Source: Flavobacterium daemonense (GTDB lineage: Bacteria > Bacteroidota > Bacteroidia > Flavobacteriales > Flavobacteriaceae). Taken from it: DNA of 64,000 nucleotides. The position numbers and the translations under genes are program-made. How positions within the stretch are numbered: position 1 is the stretch's first letter; each line of letters begins with the position of its first letter. The notes under the pieces were generated by a model, which made no database searches, was not told the DNA's origin, and was given only the letters and a program-made list of their open reading frames with translations. The stretch covers positions 1-64,000 of the forward strand of contig NZ_VJYD01000017.1 in assembly GCF_007341385.1 (NCBI RefSeq). The letters are read 5' to 3'. This document shows, in pieces, positions 51,570 to 60,107 of this stretch.

Positions 51570-51830
51570 GATTTTTACCGCAAAGAACGCTAAGAATTAC
51601 GCAAAGGTTCGCAAAGTTTTTTGCTTTTTTAGGCTTGCAAAGACGCAAAGTCGCAAAGCTTTTTGTTTTTAAGTAATGATTGTATCGTACTATTTGTCAT
51701 TTCGACGAAGGAGAAATCTCCACGAGAAGCTCTACAAAGATTGGATTTTAGGAACGGAGTTGCTTGTGGAGATTTCTCCTCCGTCGAAATGACAAACTGA
51801 GCGTTAGACGCACTGCTGTGCGTCTCTACA
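51570..51830. repeat. intergenic repeats: CGCAAAGAACGCTAAG, GTCATTTCGAC inverted repeat (copy 1), GACGCACTGCTGTGCGTC
   Basis: CGCAAAGAACGCTAAGAATTACGCAAAGG (51580-51607) and CTTGCAAAGACGCAAAGTCGCAAAGC (51633-51658) are followed by a 104 nt inverted repeat (51693-51796; TTTGTCATTTCGACG... arms of about 31 nt with one mismatch) and then TTAGACGCACTGCTGTGCGTCTCTAC (51804-51829). This accounts for most of the gap between lpdA and the Lrp gene. Confidence 0.75.
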
Positions 51831-51873
51831 GAAAAACCTTTGCTCCTTTGTCACTTTGAACCTTTGAACCTTC

Positions 51874-52332
51874 CTAAAAAGAAATCACCGTTGAATTCTT
51901 CACTTCACTAATCATAAACATACTTTGGGTACTTCCAATGTGTTGTAATGAAGTTAGTTTTGTGACTAAAAATTCCCTGTAAGCTTCCATGTCTTTTACT
52001 AAAACTTTCAGAATGTAATCATAATCACCACTTACGTGATGGCATTCTAAAACTTCATTTAGTTTGATGACTTCGCTTTCGAATTTGGTCAAGAATTCTT
52101 TTGTATGCTGAATGAGTTTTAAATGACAGAAAACCACAAATCCCTTTTCGATTTTAGATTTATCGACTAAGACTACGTAGTTTTTTATTATGCCTTCTCT
52201 TTCTAATTTTTTAATTCGTTCGTATACCGCTGTAACCGAAAGATCCAATTTTAAGGACAATTCTTTGGTTGTTTTTTTACTATCGGTTTGTAGTAAAACG
52301 AGGAGTTTTTTATCTGTAGCGTCTAAAGTCAT
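51874..52332 (-). CDS. Lrp/AsnC family transcriptional regulator
   Basis: A 152-residue feast/famine regulator: an N-terminal HTH (LDATDKKLLVLLQTDSKKTTKELSLKL, SVTAVYERIKKLEREGII) and a C-terminal RAM ligand domain (VLECHHVSGDYDYILKVLVKD, LQHIGSTQSMFMIS). It is divergent from the Cys/Met PLP enzyme gene and may regulate it in response to an amino acid. Confidence 0.92.
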   Translation of the reverse strand: MTLDATDKKLLVLLQTDSKKTTKELSLKLDLSVTAVYERIKKLEREGIIKNYVVLVDKSKIEKGFVVFCHLKLIQHTKEFLTKFESEVIKLNEVLECHHVSGDYDYILKVLVKDMEAYREFLVTKLTSLQHIGSTQSMFMISEVKNSTVISF

Positions 52333-52526
52333 TTTGGTTGATTGTTTTTGGTTGATTGTTGATAGTTATTGAAAAGAAAGAAAATCTACTGAATTGCAAT
52401 TCCTGAATCAAATTTAGAATAAAAATCATTATAAATACACATATGTAGTTTTAAAATCTAATTATTCATTTTATGATTGATTAATTTTCTAATTAGACCT
52501 TATTTTGAATAGAATTTCTTTTGAAA

Positions 52527-52625
52527 ATGAGTGCCCTAGCCCTGATAGAAGTGGAAATCCTTTTGTGTCTCGTTTCTTTAACGAGACACAAAAGATTGAA
52601 ACGGATAGCAGGAAATAGCTCCTAA
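52527..52625 (+). ncRNA. candidate structured RNA or repeat element, CCTAGCCCTGAT core
   Basis: CCTAGCCCTGATAGAAGTGG, AAATCCTTTT, hairpin GTGTCTCG-tttcttta-ACGAGACAC (52565-52589), then AAAAGATTGAAACGGATAGC and AGGAAATAGCTCC. It shares its core and layout with 30035-30121 while the hairpin is unrelated in sequence. It lies in the Lrp to PLP-enzyme gap (375 nt), in which no gene is seen. Strand and identity are uncertain; I recall many near-identical copies in flavobacterial genomes. Confidence 0.45.
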
Positions 52626-52707
52626 TCCTTCGACTTCGCTCAGGAAGACAATTTCAATTTCAATTTCAACAACAAACAATAAACAAAAAACAATAAACAA
52701 TCAATAA

Positions 52708-53940
52708 ATGAAAAACTTCAACCCAGCAGATAAAATTCAGGATTTGCAATACTTTGGTGAATTTGGCGGTGTGAATCCGTCGATTTCTGATTCTTCGACT
52801 TATACTTTTCTTTCGGCTAAAACCATGTTCGATACTTTTGAGGGAAATATGGAAGGCTGTTATTTGTACTCGCGCCATTCATCGCCAAGTAATTTATATT
52901 TGGATCAGGCTTTGGCAGCGATGGAAGGAACGGAAACGGCAAATGTTTCGGCTTCTGGAATGGGAGCAATTACGCCTACTCTATTACAGCTTTGCGGTGC
53001 TGGCGATCACATTGTTTCAAGCCGAACTATTTATGGAGGTACTTATGCTTTCTTGAAAAACTTTACGCCAAGATTTGGCATTGAAACGAGCTTTGTTGAC
53101 ATTACAAAACTAAAAGCTGTGGAAGCTGCAATTACGCCAAAAACGAAAGTTTTGTATTGTGAAACCGTTAGTAATCCGTTGCTTGAAGTTGCGAATATTG
53201 CTGGTTTGGCGCAAATTGCAAAAAAGCATAATTTAAAATTAGTTGTCGATAATACGTTTTCACCATTATCGGTTTCTCCTGCAAAATTAGGCGCTGATAT
53301 TGTGATTCACAGTTTGACAAAATACATTAATGGAAGCAGTGACACTGTTGGCGGTGTAACTTGTGCTTCGAAAGAATTTATTAATTCGCTGAAAAATGTA
53401 AATTCTGGCGCGAGCATGCTTTTAGGACCAACAATGGATAGTTTGCGTTCTGCTTCTGTAATGAAAAATTTGCGCACACTTCATATCCGAATTAAACAAC
53501 ACAGTCACAATGCGCATTTCCTTGCAGATCAATTTGAAAAAGATGGTTTAAAAACGGTTTATCCAGGTTTGAAAAGCCACCCAAGTCATGAATTGTACAA
53601 AACGATGATTAATCCAGAATATGGTTTTGGTGGAATGCTTACAATTGATGTTGGAACTTTGGAAAAAGCCAATGAATTAATGGAATTGATGCAGGAAAGA
53701 AATCTAGGTTATCTAGCAGTGAGTTTAGGTTTTTACAAAACGCTTTTCAGCGCGCCAGGAACCTCAACTTCAAGTGAGATTCCGTTAGATGAACAAAAAG
53801 AAATGGGATTGACTGATGGTCTGATTCGTTTTTCTATTGGTTTGGATAACGACATTGATCGTACTTATAAAATGATGAAAGCTTGTATGGTGGAACTTGG
53901 GATTTTGGAAGTTTCTAGCCCACGGGTTTTACAGGTTTAA
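52708..53940 (+). CDS. Cys/Met metabolism PLP-dependent enzyme (methionine gamma-lyase / cystathionine synthase family)
   Basis: A 410-residue trans-sulfuration family enzyme. Seen: YLYSRHSSPSNLYLDQALAAMEG, SASGMGAITPTLLQL, VVDNTFSPLSVSPAKLGADIVIHSLTKYINGSSDTVGG with PLP Lys205, and SLGFYKTLFSAPGTSTSSEIP. Family members cleave or join C-S bonds of cysteine, homocysteine or methionine. The divergent Lrp/AsnC gene favours a catabolic lyase such as methionine gamma-lyase, but specificity cannot be fixed by eye. Confidence 0.85.
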   Translation: MKNFNPADKIQDLQYFGEFGGVNPSISDSSTYTFLSAKTMFDTFEGNMEGCYLYSRHSSPSNLYLDQALAAMEGTETANVSASGMGAITPTLLQLCGAGDHIVSSRTIYGGTYAFLKNFTPRFGIETSFVDITKLKAVEAAITPKTKVLYCETVSNPLLEVANIAGLAQIAKKHNLKLVVDNTFSPLSVSPAKLGADIVIHSLTKYINGSSDTVGGVTCASKEFINSLKNVNSGASMLLGPTMDSLRSASVMKNLRTLHIRIKQHSHNAHFLADQFEKDGLKTVYPGLKSHPSHELYKTMINPEYGFGGMLTIDVGTLEKANELMELMQERNLGYLAVSLGFYKTLFSAPGTSTSSEIPLDEQKEMGLTDGLIRFSIGLDNDIDRTYKMMKACMVELGILEVSSPRVLQV

Positions 53941-53967
53941 ACAGGTTTACGCAGGTTATTTTTTCAG

Positions 53968-54075
53968 TTTGTCATTTCGACCGGAGGGAGAAATCACACA
54001 AGGAACTCCTTTCCTACCGACACCAATCTTTGTAGAGTTTCTAGTGTGATTTCTCCCTCCGGTCGAAATGACAAA
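53968..54075. repeat. GTCATTTCGAC inverted repeat (copy 2)
   Basis: 108 nt element with perfect 32 nt arms (TTTGTCATTTCGACCGGAGG...). The arm interior differs from copy 1 (CCGGAGGGAGAAATCACAC against CGAAGGAGAAATCTCCAC), with the change present in both arms. The centre holds AATCTTTGTAGAGTTTCTAG. Confidence 0.85.
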
Positions 54076-54080
54076 ACACA

Positions 54081-54120
54081 AAAAAGCCGTTTTGAAACAA
54101 TTTTCAAAACGGCTTTTTTT
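54081..54120. terminator. bidirectional terminator
   Basis: AAAAAGCCGTTTTGAAA-CAA-TTTTCAAAACGGCTTTTTTT, between the convergent PLP-enzyme and DUF695-like genes. Almost identical to the hairpin at 55292-55329. Confidence 0.9.
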
Positions 54121-54121
54121 A

Positions 54122-55210
54122 TTAATGTTCAAGATGTTTGAAAGATTGCCAATATTTGTCTTTATATATTTCGTAACTAATCTCAAATTGATTAAACTTC
54201 TTAATAATAGCATTTAAAACTTTAGGTGGTTTTCTAAATTCTTTACAAGCAAAAAAGATTTCTCTTTGACCTGCACTTGTTACTCTTCCTACATTTAAAT
54301 AACCATCTAAATCTTTAAGATCAAGCGTTATGTCATCCTCAATCTTGTTCAATAATTGATAAGTTTCATCATCTGGCATTCCATTATTATTGCTTCCATC
54401 AAATAGAATCTCAATACTTAAAACCCATGGATGAGAAGCTTTTTTATCCCATTCTAAAATATCACTATTAACTATCGCTAAAACAATTTCTCCCTCTTTT
54501 GTTTTTGCTTCCAGACTTGAATAGTTATCATTTTCCGTATCATGTCTTACACCTTCATATTTTTCAATGAATTCTTTCTCTCTCCAAATTAAATAATTTT
54601 TTAATTTTTCAATCGGAATTAATTCTTCAGAAATATCATTTTTACCGACGATCTTTAAACTATCTATTAAAGTAATTGAATGCAATTCTCCTAAGAAGTT
54701 ATCTAGAAAAATATAAACCCCATTAGTTTGCACTCTTTTTTTATCTTCAACAAAATTGTCATAGACAATCGTTAAATCAATTTCATCTGGATAATCTTTA
54801 TGCAAATTAGGATAAAACCTTAAATTTTCACTATTAAACTTGAATCCACCCATAGTGATACTAACATCCTTAATATTAGATGAGGGTTTAAGGGCGGTAA
54901 ATTTCCAACCGTTAATTTTAGGAGCTGCTTTTACGAGTTCTTCTACTAAAAAAATATTTCTAATTGCACCGTCAGGCGTTAAAATCAATTCTGCGGTATC
55001 TTCATCAAACATTCCTGTTAAAAAATAAATTTCTTTATGAATTTCATCCAATTTTGGATTTAATTTTTTAAAAAAATCCTGTTCTATATTATCACCTTTT
55101 TTGACAACTTTGAAAAACTCTTTTTCATGTTTTAAAAACCAATCCCAGAAATCACTGTATGAAATTATAGGAGATTCTTTTTTACCCAATATTTTACTAA
55201 GAAAACTCAT
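54122..55210 (-). CDS. DUF695-like hypothetical protein
   Basis: A 362-residue cytosolic protein. The N-terminal half (SDFWDWFLKHEKEFFKVVK, EIYFLTGMFDEDTAELILTP) resembles YwqJ-/DUF-type bacterial domains. The C-terminal third (HPWVLSIEILFDGSNNNGMP, GYLNVGRVTSAGQREIFFAC) matches the DUF695 pattern. Proteins of this kind are often found in accessory or contact-dependent loci, but no toxin is adjacent. The gene lies between two near-identical terminator hairpins. Confidence 0.6.
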   Translation of the reverse strand: MSFLSKILGKKESPIISYSDFWDWFLKHEKEFFKVVKKGDNIEQDFFKKLNPKLDEIHKEIYFLTGMFDEDTAELILTPDGAIRNIFLVEELVKAAPKINGWKFTALKPSSNIKDVSITMGGFKFNSENLRFYPNLHKDYPDEIDLTIVYDNFVEDKKRVQTNGVYIFLDNFLGELHSITLIDSLKIVGKNDISEELIPIEKLKNYLIWREKEFIEKYEGVRHDTENDNYSSLEAKTKEGEIVLAIVNSDILEWDKKASHPWVLSIEILFDGSNNNGMPDDETYQLLNKIEDDITLDLKDLDGYLNVGRVTSAGQREIFFACKEFRKPPKVLNAIIKKFNQFEISYEIYKDKYWQSFKHLEH

Positions 55211-55291
55211 GTATCAAAAAAATTAAATTTAAACTTGCTTGAAACAAACCTAAGAAAAAGCTTTTAAAAAATGAGAATATTTTATAAAAAC

Positions 55292-55329
55292 AAAAAAGCC
55301 GTTTTGAAATAGTTTTCAAAACGGCTTTT
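55292..55329 (-). terminator. terminator of the permease gene
   Basis: AAAAAAGCCGTTTTGAAA-TAG-TTTTCAAAACGGCTTTT. Same 15 bp stem as the hairpin at 54081-54120. Confidence 0.85.
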
Positions 55330-55353
55330 CCATTTATAATTTATAATTAACAA

Positions 55354-57285
55354 TTAAGAATTACTCAAGTTCAATTTACTATTTTTTCGGCTGTAGCCAA
55401 AATAAATCAGTAATCCGATTATCAACCAAACAGTAAAATAAATCCAATTCCAAACGCTTAATTCGGCCATCATATAAAGGCAACAGATTAATCCTAAAAG
55501 CGGAATTAAAGAAAGGTTTTTTCTGAAAGCCCAAACTGCTAATCCAACTAAAACGAATAAGAAAATCCACATTGGAATTTTGTGTTTGAATAAACTGAAA
55601 CCTGATTCGTATTTCAATGAATCATTGATTGGAAGTCCTTTTACAACTTCAACATATTTTGCGTCATCATCTTGATATTGACTTAATAAATGCTCTAAAT
55701 CTGATGTTTCGGCAGTTTTATTGTGAACGTCGATACTTTCTAAATAATTAAAAACTTTTGCAGATTCTTCTTTATCTAATGAAGTAATAATTGTTGTTGC
55801 ATCGTTTGTTTGCGCTTCATTGTTAATAAAAGCCATTGTAGCTTTATTATTGAATGCAAATGCATAATACAATCCTGCAATCATTAAAACTGGCATAATA
55901 AACTTTGCATTGATATAAGGCGTTTTGAATTTTCCTCTCGGAATTTCAGGTTTGTTTTGCAACACCAAAACTCCTGCACAAACTAGTACGAAAGCAAATA
56001 AAGTTCCGATACTGCATAAATCAGTCACCATTGTCAAATTCAAAAACAAAGCTGGAACCGCAACCACAAAACCAGTTACAATTGTAGCAAAAGATGGTGT
56101 TTTAAATTTTGGGTGAACCGTAGAAAATTTCTTTGGCAATAAACCATCACGGCTCATACTCATCCAAATACGAGGTTGTCCCATTTGGAAAACCAATAAA
56201 ACACTCGCCATCGCCACTACTGCACTTACAGCAATAATTCCCGACATCCATTTTAAATCTAATTTGTCGAAAACAAACGCCAAAGGATCTCCAACATTTA
56301 ATTCGTTGTATTTTACCATTCCGGTTAAAACCAAAGCAATAGCAATATATAAGATGGTACAAATGATAATGGCCCACATCATTCCTCGTGGTAAATCACG
56401 CTGTGGATTTTTACATTCTTCCGCAGTTGTTGAAATCGCATCGAAACCAATATAAGCGAAGAAAACTGCAGAAACGCCTTTCAAAACGCCACCAACTCCA
56501 TTTGGAGCAAACGGATCCCAATTTGCAGTATCTACATAAAATACTCCAACAGCAATTACCAAAAGAACCACGCAAAGTTTTACCACAACCATTAAATTAC
56601 TTGCATTACGAGATTCTTTCATTCCTCTGTAAACCAAGGCCGTAATCAAAATAATAATAAATAAAGCTGGTAAATCAGTTACAAAATGAAAAGAACCTAT
56701 TGTAGGCGCTGTTGTCCAAGCTGTATGTGCTTGCTGTAAAGCAACACTTAAATTTTCGAATGATTTTCCGCCTCGCATTAAAGCCTCGGCATCATGAAAA
56801 CCGTTTGAAGCGGTTAAATAATCCATCTGAATCCATTGCGGGAGATGAATTCCGCCACTCTGGAGCAGTCCGGTAAAATAATCACTCCACGATATGGCAA
56901 CCGTTATATTTCCAACGGCATATTCCATGATCAAGGCCCAACCAATTATCCAAGCGATAATTTCTCCAAAAGCAACATATGAATACGTATAAGCACTTCC
57001 TGAAACTGGAACCATTGAAGCAAATTCGGCGTAAGCAAAAGCGGCAAAACTACAAGCCAAAGCGGTAAATAAGAATAGAAAAATAACTGCCGGGCCTCCA
57101 TCTGCACTAGCTTTTCCGATGGTGCTGAAAATTCCTGCTCCAACAATCGCCGCTATCCCGAATGCAGTTAAATCTTTGGTAGTCAAATGTTTTCCTAACG
57201 CATTATGACCATCTGATTCGTTCTGAGCAACCTGCTTCAGAATATCCTGTACTGTTTTCTTTCGGAATAAACTTGAAAATGCCAT
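55354..57285 (-). CDS. APC superfamily amino acid permease (cationic amino acid transporter-like)
   Basis: A 643-residue permease. KHLTTKDLTAFGIAAIVGAGIF (first helix motif), VPVSGSAYTYSYVAFGEIIAWIIGW and FFAYIGFDAISTTAEECKNPQRDLP are APC/CAT signatures. About 12-14 helices. It has an unusual soluble insert of about 75 residues (about 498-575, NDATTIITSLDKEESAKVFN to GLPINDSLKYESG) between the late helices. Substrate likely a cationic or neutral amino acid. Confidence 0.88.
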   Translation of the reverse strand: MAFSSLFRKKTVQDILKQVAQNESDGHNALGKHLTTKDLTAFGIAAIVGAGIFSTIGKASADGGPAVIFLFLFTALACSFAAFAYAEFASMVPVSGSAYTYSYVAFGEIIAWIIGWALIMEYAVGNITVAISWSDYFTGLLQSGGIHLPQWIQMDYLTASNGFHDAEALMRGGKSFENLSVALQQAHTAWTTAPTIGSFHFVTDLPALFIIILITALVYRGMKESRNASNLMVVVKLCVVLLVIAVGVFYVDTANWDPFAPNGVGGVLKGVSAVFFAYIGFDAISTTAEECKNPQRDLPRGMMWAIIICTILYIAIALVLTGMVKYNELNVGDPLAFVFDKLDLKWMSGIIAVSAVVAMASVLLVFQMGQPRIWMSMSRDGLLPKKFSTVHPKFKTPSFATIVTGFVVAVPALFLNLTMVTDLCSIGTLFAFVLVCAGVLVLQNKPEIPRGKFKTPYINAKFIMPVLMIAGLYYAFAFNNKATMAFINNEAQTNDATTIITSLDKEESAKVFNYLESIDVHNKTAETSDLEHLLSQYQDDDAKYVEVVKGLPINDSLKYESGFSLFKHKIPMWIFLFVLVGLAVWAFRKNLSLIPLLGLICCLYMMAELSVWNWIYFTVWLIIGLLIYFGYSRKNSKLNLSNS

Positions 57286-57632
57286 ATATGTTTTGCTGTT
57301 ATAAAATTAATTTAATTCAGTCCTTTTTGTTTTATTTTGCAAATAATGCAAAAATTATCCTTATTTCAAATATATAAAACGATTTTGTTTTTTCGTTGTT
57401 TTTTTGCCACGAAGGCACTAAGTCGCAAAGTTCTTTTTTTTGTTGCAAATTTCTGTTGTTTCTCTTTTTTTTCTGTCTCAAAATAAAAAGAAAAAAAAAC
57501 AATTTTTATTTGTTTTTAAATTTTTATTAAAACTTTTAGTACAAAATTTATATTACATTTAAAAAATCATTAATTTTAAAAACGATTGAAACTCGAAAAA
57601 TACACTATTAATCTAAATACAAATATCGGTCG
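57286..57632. promoter_or_regulatory. AT-rich divergent control region
   Basis: 347 nt between the permease and DPP-IV genes. It includes a short repeat fragment (GCCACGAAGGCACTAAGTCGCAAAG, 57407-57431) and long A/T runs. No gene and no clear TAnnTTTG box were found on either strand. Confidence 0.4.
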
Positions 57633-59789
57633 ATGAAAAAGTTCTTTTTTCTATTATTTCTAATCTGCTCCAATGTTTTTGCACAAGACATTGACATTGA
57701 TCAGCTCAATTGGCTGCCAAACTCAAATTCACTTTGGGTAAATCAACAAGATAATATTGTGGTTTATGATGTTAATAAATTTAAACAAGGAACCACGATT
57801 CTGACTACTACGCAATTAAAAAACTCGGGGTTCAGCACCGAAATCGAACAAATAGTCTGGAATAACGACAAGACAAAAGTGTTGCTTTACACTAATTCTA
57901 AAAAAGTTTGGAGAGCTAATACCAAAGGCGATTATTGGTTTTTTGATTTAAAAACCGGCAAAGGCAGACAATTAGGAACAAGCTTGGAAAAATCATCTTT
58001 GATGTTTGCCAAATTTTCGAGCGATAATGAAAACGTAGCCTATGTCTCGAAACATAATATTTATGTTGAAAATTTAAACTCAGCAAAAATAACACCGCTA
58101 ACCACTGACGGAACTGACAAAATCATCAATGGAACTTTTGACTGGGTTTATGAGGAAGAACTTGCAGCTCGCGATGGTTTTAGATGGAATCCTGATGGAA
58201 AAAGTATTTCGTTTTGGCGCGTTGATGCATCTGAAACAAAATTTCATTTAATGATCAATAATACTGATGCGCTTTATCCATTTACCATTCCGGTTGAATA
58301 TCCGAAAGCGGGAGAAAAACCCTCATCTGTAAAAATTGGCGTTGTCGATATTGCTTCTTTAAAAACTAATTGGTTAAATATTCCGGGTGCGCCAGACAAT
58401 AATTATTTGGTTAGAATGGAATGGATCGACAGCCAAAATGTAATGGTTGTGCAATTAAACAGACCACAAAATACAGCATCGATATACAAGTGCAATGCCA
58501 AATCGGGAGAAGCCAACTTGATTTATCAGGAAAAATCAGAGACTTGGATAGATGTATTTGATATTTCAACTGGAGAATATGATGTTTTTCCGTGTCAGTT
58601 TGTCGATAACGGAAAAGCTTTTCTATGGAGTTCAGATGCTGATGGTTGGATGCATATTTACAAAATCAGCATGGACGGCAAAAAGAAAGAACTGATAACG
58701 ACTGAAAATTTTGATGCGTATTTTAAAGCTTTTAACGAAAAAACAAAATCGATTTATTTTATTGCGAGTCCTACAGATGCTACACAGCGTTATTTATACC
58801 AGACCAATTTGGATTCGAAGAAAACAAGTCGCGTTACGCCTAAGGAATTTGAGGGAACAAATGAATATCATTTTTCTACAAATGGCGAATTTGCAACACA
58901 TACAAATTCAAATATCAATCGAGACTACAACAAACGCTTGATTGCATTGTCTGGCCACAAAAAAATCTTGCCAGAAACTCCAGACGCTTTTTCAGTTCCA
59001 AAACGTAATTTTTCACTTGAAAAATTTAAAGTTACAACCGTTGATGGTGTAGAAATAGACGGAATTATGGCTAAACCGTTAAACTTTGATCCGTCAAAAA
59101 AATATCCCGTATTCTTTTATGTTTACGGCGAACCAGTGGCTTCTGTCGCAAATGACGAAGCTTATTTTTACCCTTTGATTACGCCTTTAGTTCCGCAAGG
59201 ATATATTGGAATTGCGATGGATAATCGTGGATCTCCGGTCTTGAAAGGAACAAAATGGAGAAAGTCAATTTACAAAAACATCGGAATCATCAATACGCAT
59301 GATCAAGCAATGGCGGCCAAAGAAGTCTTGAAATGGAATTTTATTGATCCTGAAAGAGTAGCGATTCACGGATGGAGCGGCGGTGGCGCACTTACCTTGA
59401 ACTTAATGTTTCAGTTTCCTGAAATTTATAAAACCGGAATTGCTGTTGCTGCCGTAACTGATCAGCATTTTTATGACAATATTTATACCGAAAGATATAT
59501 GGGAATTCCGAGTGAAAATGAAGCTAATTATACTAAAGCTTCGCCGGTAACTTATGCGAAAAACCTAAAAGGAAATTTACTGTACATTCACGGAACTGGC
59601 GATGACAACGTGCATTATAAAAATGCAGAAGTTCTAATTAATGAATTGGTTAAATATGACCGAATGTTTGATTTAATGATTTATCCTAATCGAACGCATA
59701 GTATTTCTGAAGGAGAAGGAACCAGAAAGCATCTTTTTGACACTTTTATAAATTATATTAAAGAAAAATCGCCTCCTGGAGCGAAGTAA
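57633..59789 (+). CDS. dipeptidyl peptidase IV family protein (S9B)
   Basis: A 718-residue exported serine peptidase that removes X-Pro dipeptides. Signal peptide about residues 1-17 (ending VFAQ). The N-terminal beta-propeller carries the double-Glu motif in DWVYEEELAARDGFRW (Glu174-176). The C-terminal hydrolase has GWSGGG with Ser582, HGTGDDNVH with Asp657/658, and His689 in NRTHSI. All catalytic parts are present. Likely periplasmic, in peptide nutrition. Confidence 0.93.
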   Translation: MKKFFFLLFLICSNVFAQDIDIDQLNWLPNSNSLWVNQQDNIVVYDVNKFKQGTTILTTTQLKNSGFSTEIEQIVWNNDKTKVLLYTNSKKVWRANTKGDYWFFDLKTGKGRQLGTSLEKSSLMFAKFSSDNENVAYVSKHNIYVENLNSAKITPLTTDGTDKIINGTFDWVYEEELAARDGFRWNPDGKSISFWRVDASETKFHLMINNTDALYPFTIPVEYPKAGEKPSSVKIGVVDIASLKTNWLNIPGAPDNNYLVRMEWIDSQNVMVVQLNRPQNTASIYKCNAKSGEANLIYQEKSETWIDVFDISTGEYDVFPCQFVDNGKAFLWSSDADGWMHIYKISMDGKKKELITTENFDAYFKAFNEKTKSIYFIASPTDATQRYLYQTNLDSKKTSRVTPKEFEGTNEYHFSTNGEFATHTNSNINRDYNKRLIALSGHKKILPETPDAFSVPKRNFSLEKFKVTTVDGVEIDGIMAKPLNFDPSKKYPVFFYVYGEPVASVANDEAYFYPLITPLVPQGYIGIAMDNRGSPVLKGTKWRKSIYKNIGIINTHDQAMAAKEVLKWNFIDPERVAIHGWSGGGALTLNLMFQFPEIYKTGIAVAAVTDQHFYDNIYTERYMGIPSENEANYTKASPVTYAKNLKGNLLYIHGTGDDNVHYKNAEVLINELVKYDRMFDLMIYPNRTHSISEGEGTRKHLFDTFINYIKEKSPPGAK

Positions 59790-59810
59790 AATAGTAGTTT
59801 TTAAACTTTC

Positions 59811-59849
59811 AAAGCCTTGTTGTTTTTCGGAATAATGAGGCTTTTTTTT
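59811..59849 (+). terminator. probable terminator after the DPP-IV gene
   Basis: AAAGCCTTGTT / AATAATGAGGCTTT imperfect hairpin followed by TTTTTTTG. Confidence 0.55.
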
Positions 59850-59881
59850 GAACTTTTTCTACCATAGATTATACAGAAAGT

Positions 59882-59983
59882 TTGTCATTCCGAGGAACGA
59901 GGAATCTCCGCAAGAAGCTCGACAAAGATCGGACTTTCGTTGCGGAGTTACTCGTGGAGATTCCTCGTTCCTCGGAATGACAA
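59882..59983. repeat. GTCATTCCGAGGAACGAGG inverted repeat (copy 3)
   Basis: 102 nt element with arms of about 28 nt (TTGTCATTCCGAGGAACGAGG...). The arm sequence differs from copies 1, 2 and 4 in matching pairs, and the centre has CTCGACAAAGATCGG. A smaller palindrome AACTTTGTCAAAGTT-caAAACTTTGACAAAGTT follows at about 60007-60039. Together they fill the 318 nt gap. Confidence 0.8.
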
Positions 59984-60107
59984 GATTGGGGATAATCTCA
60001 ATGCCAACTTTGTCAAAGTTCAAAACTTTGACAAAGTTCTCACCGCATGTAACTTTTTTAATCAACAGTGTACTAACAAATTAACAACATAACTAAAAAA
60101 CCACCTT

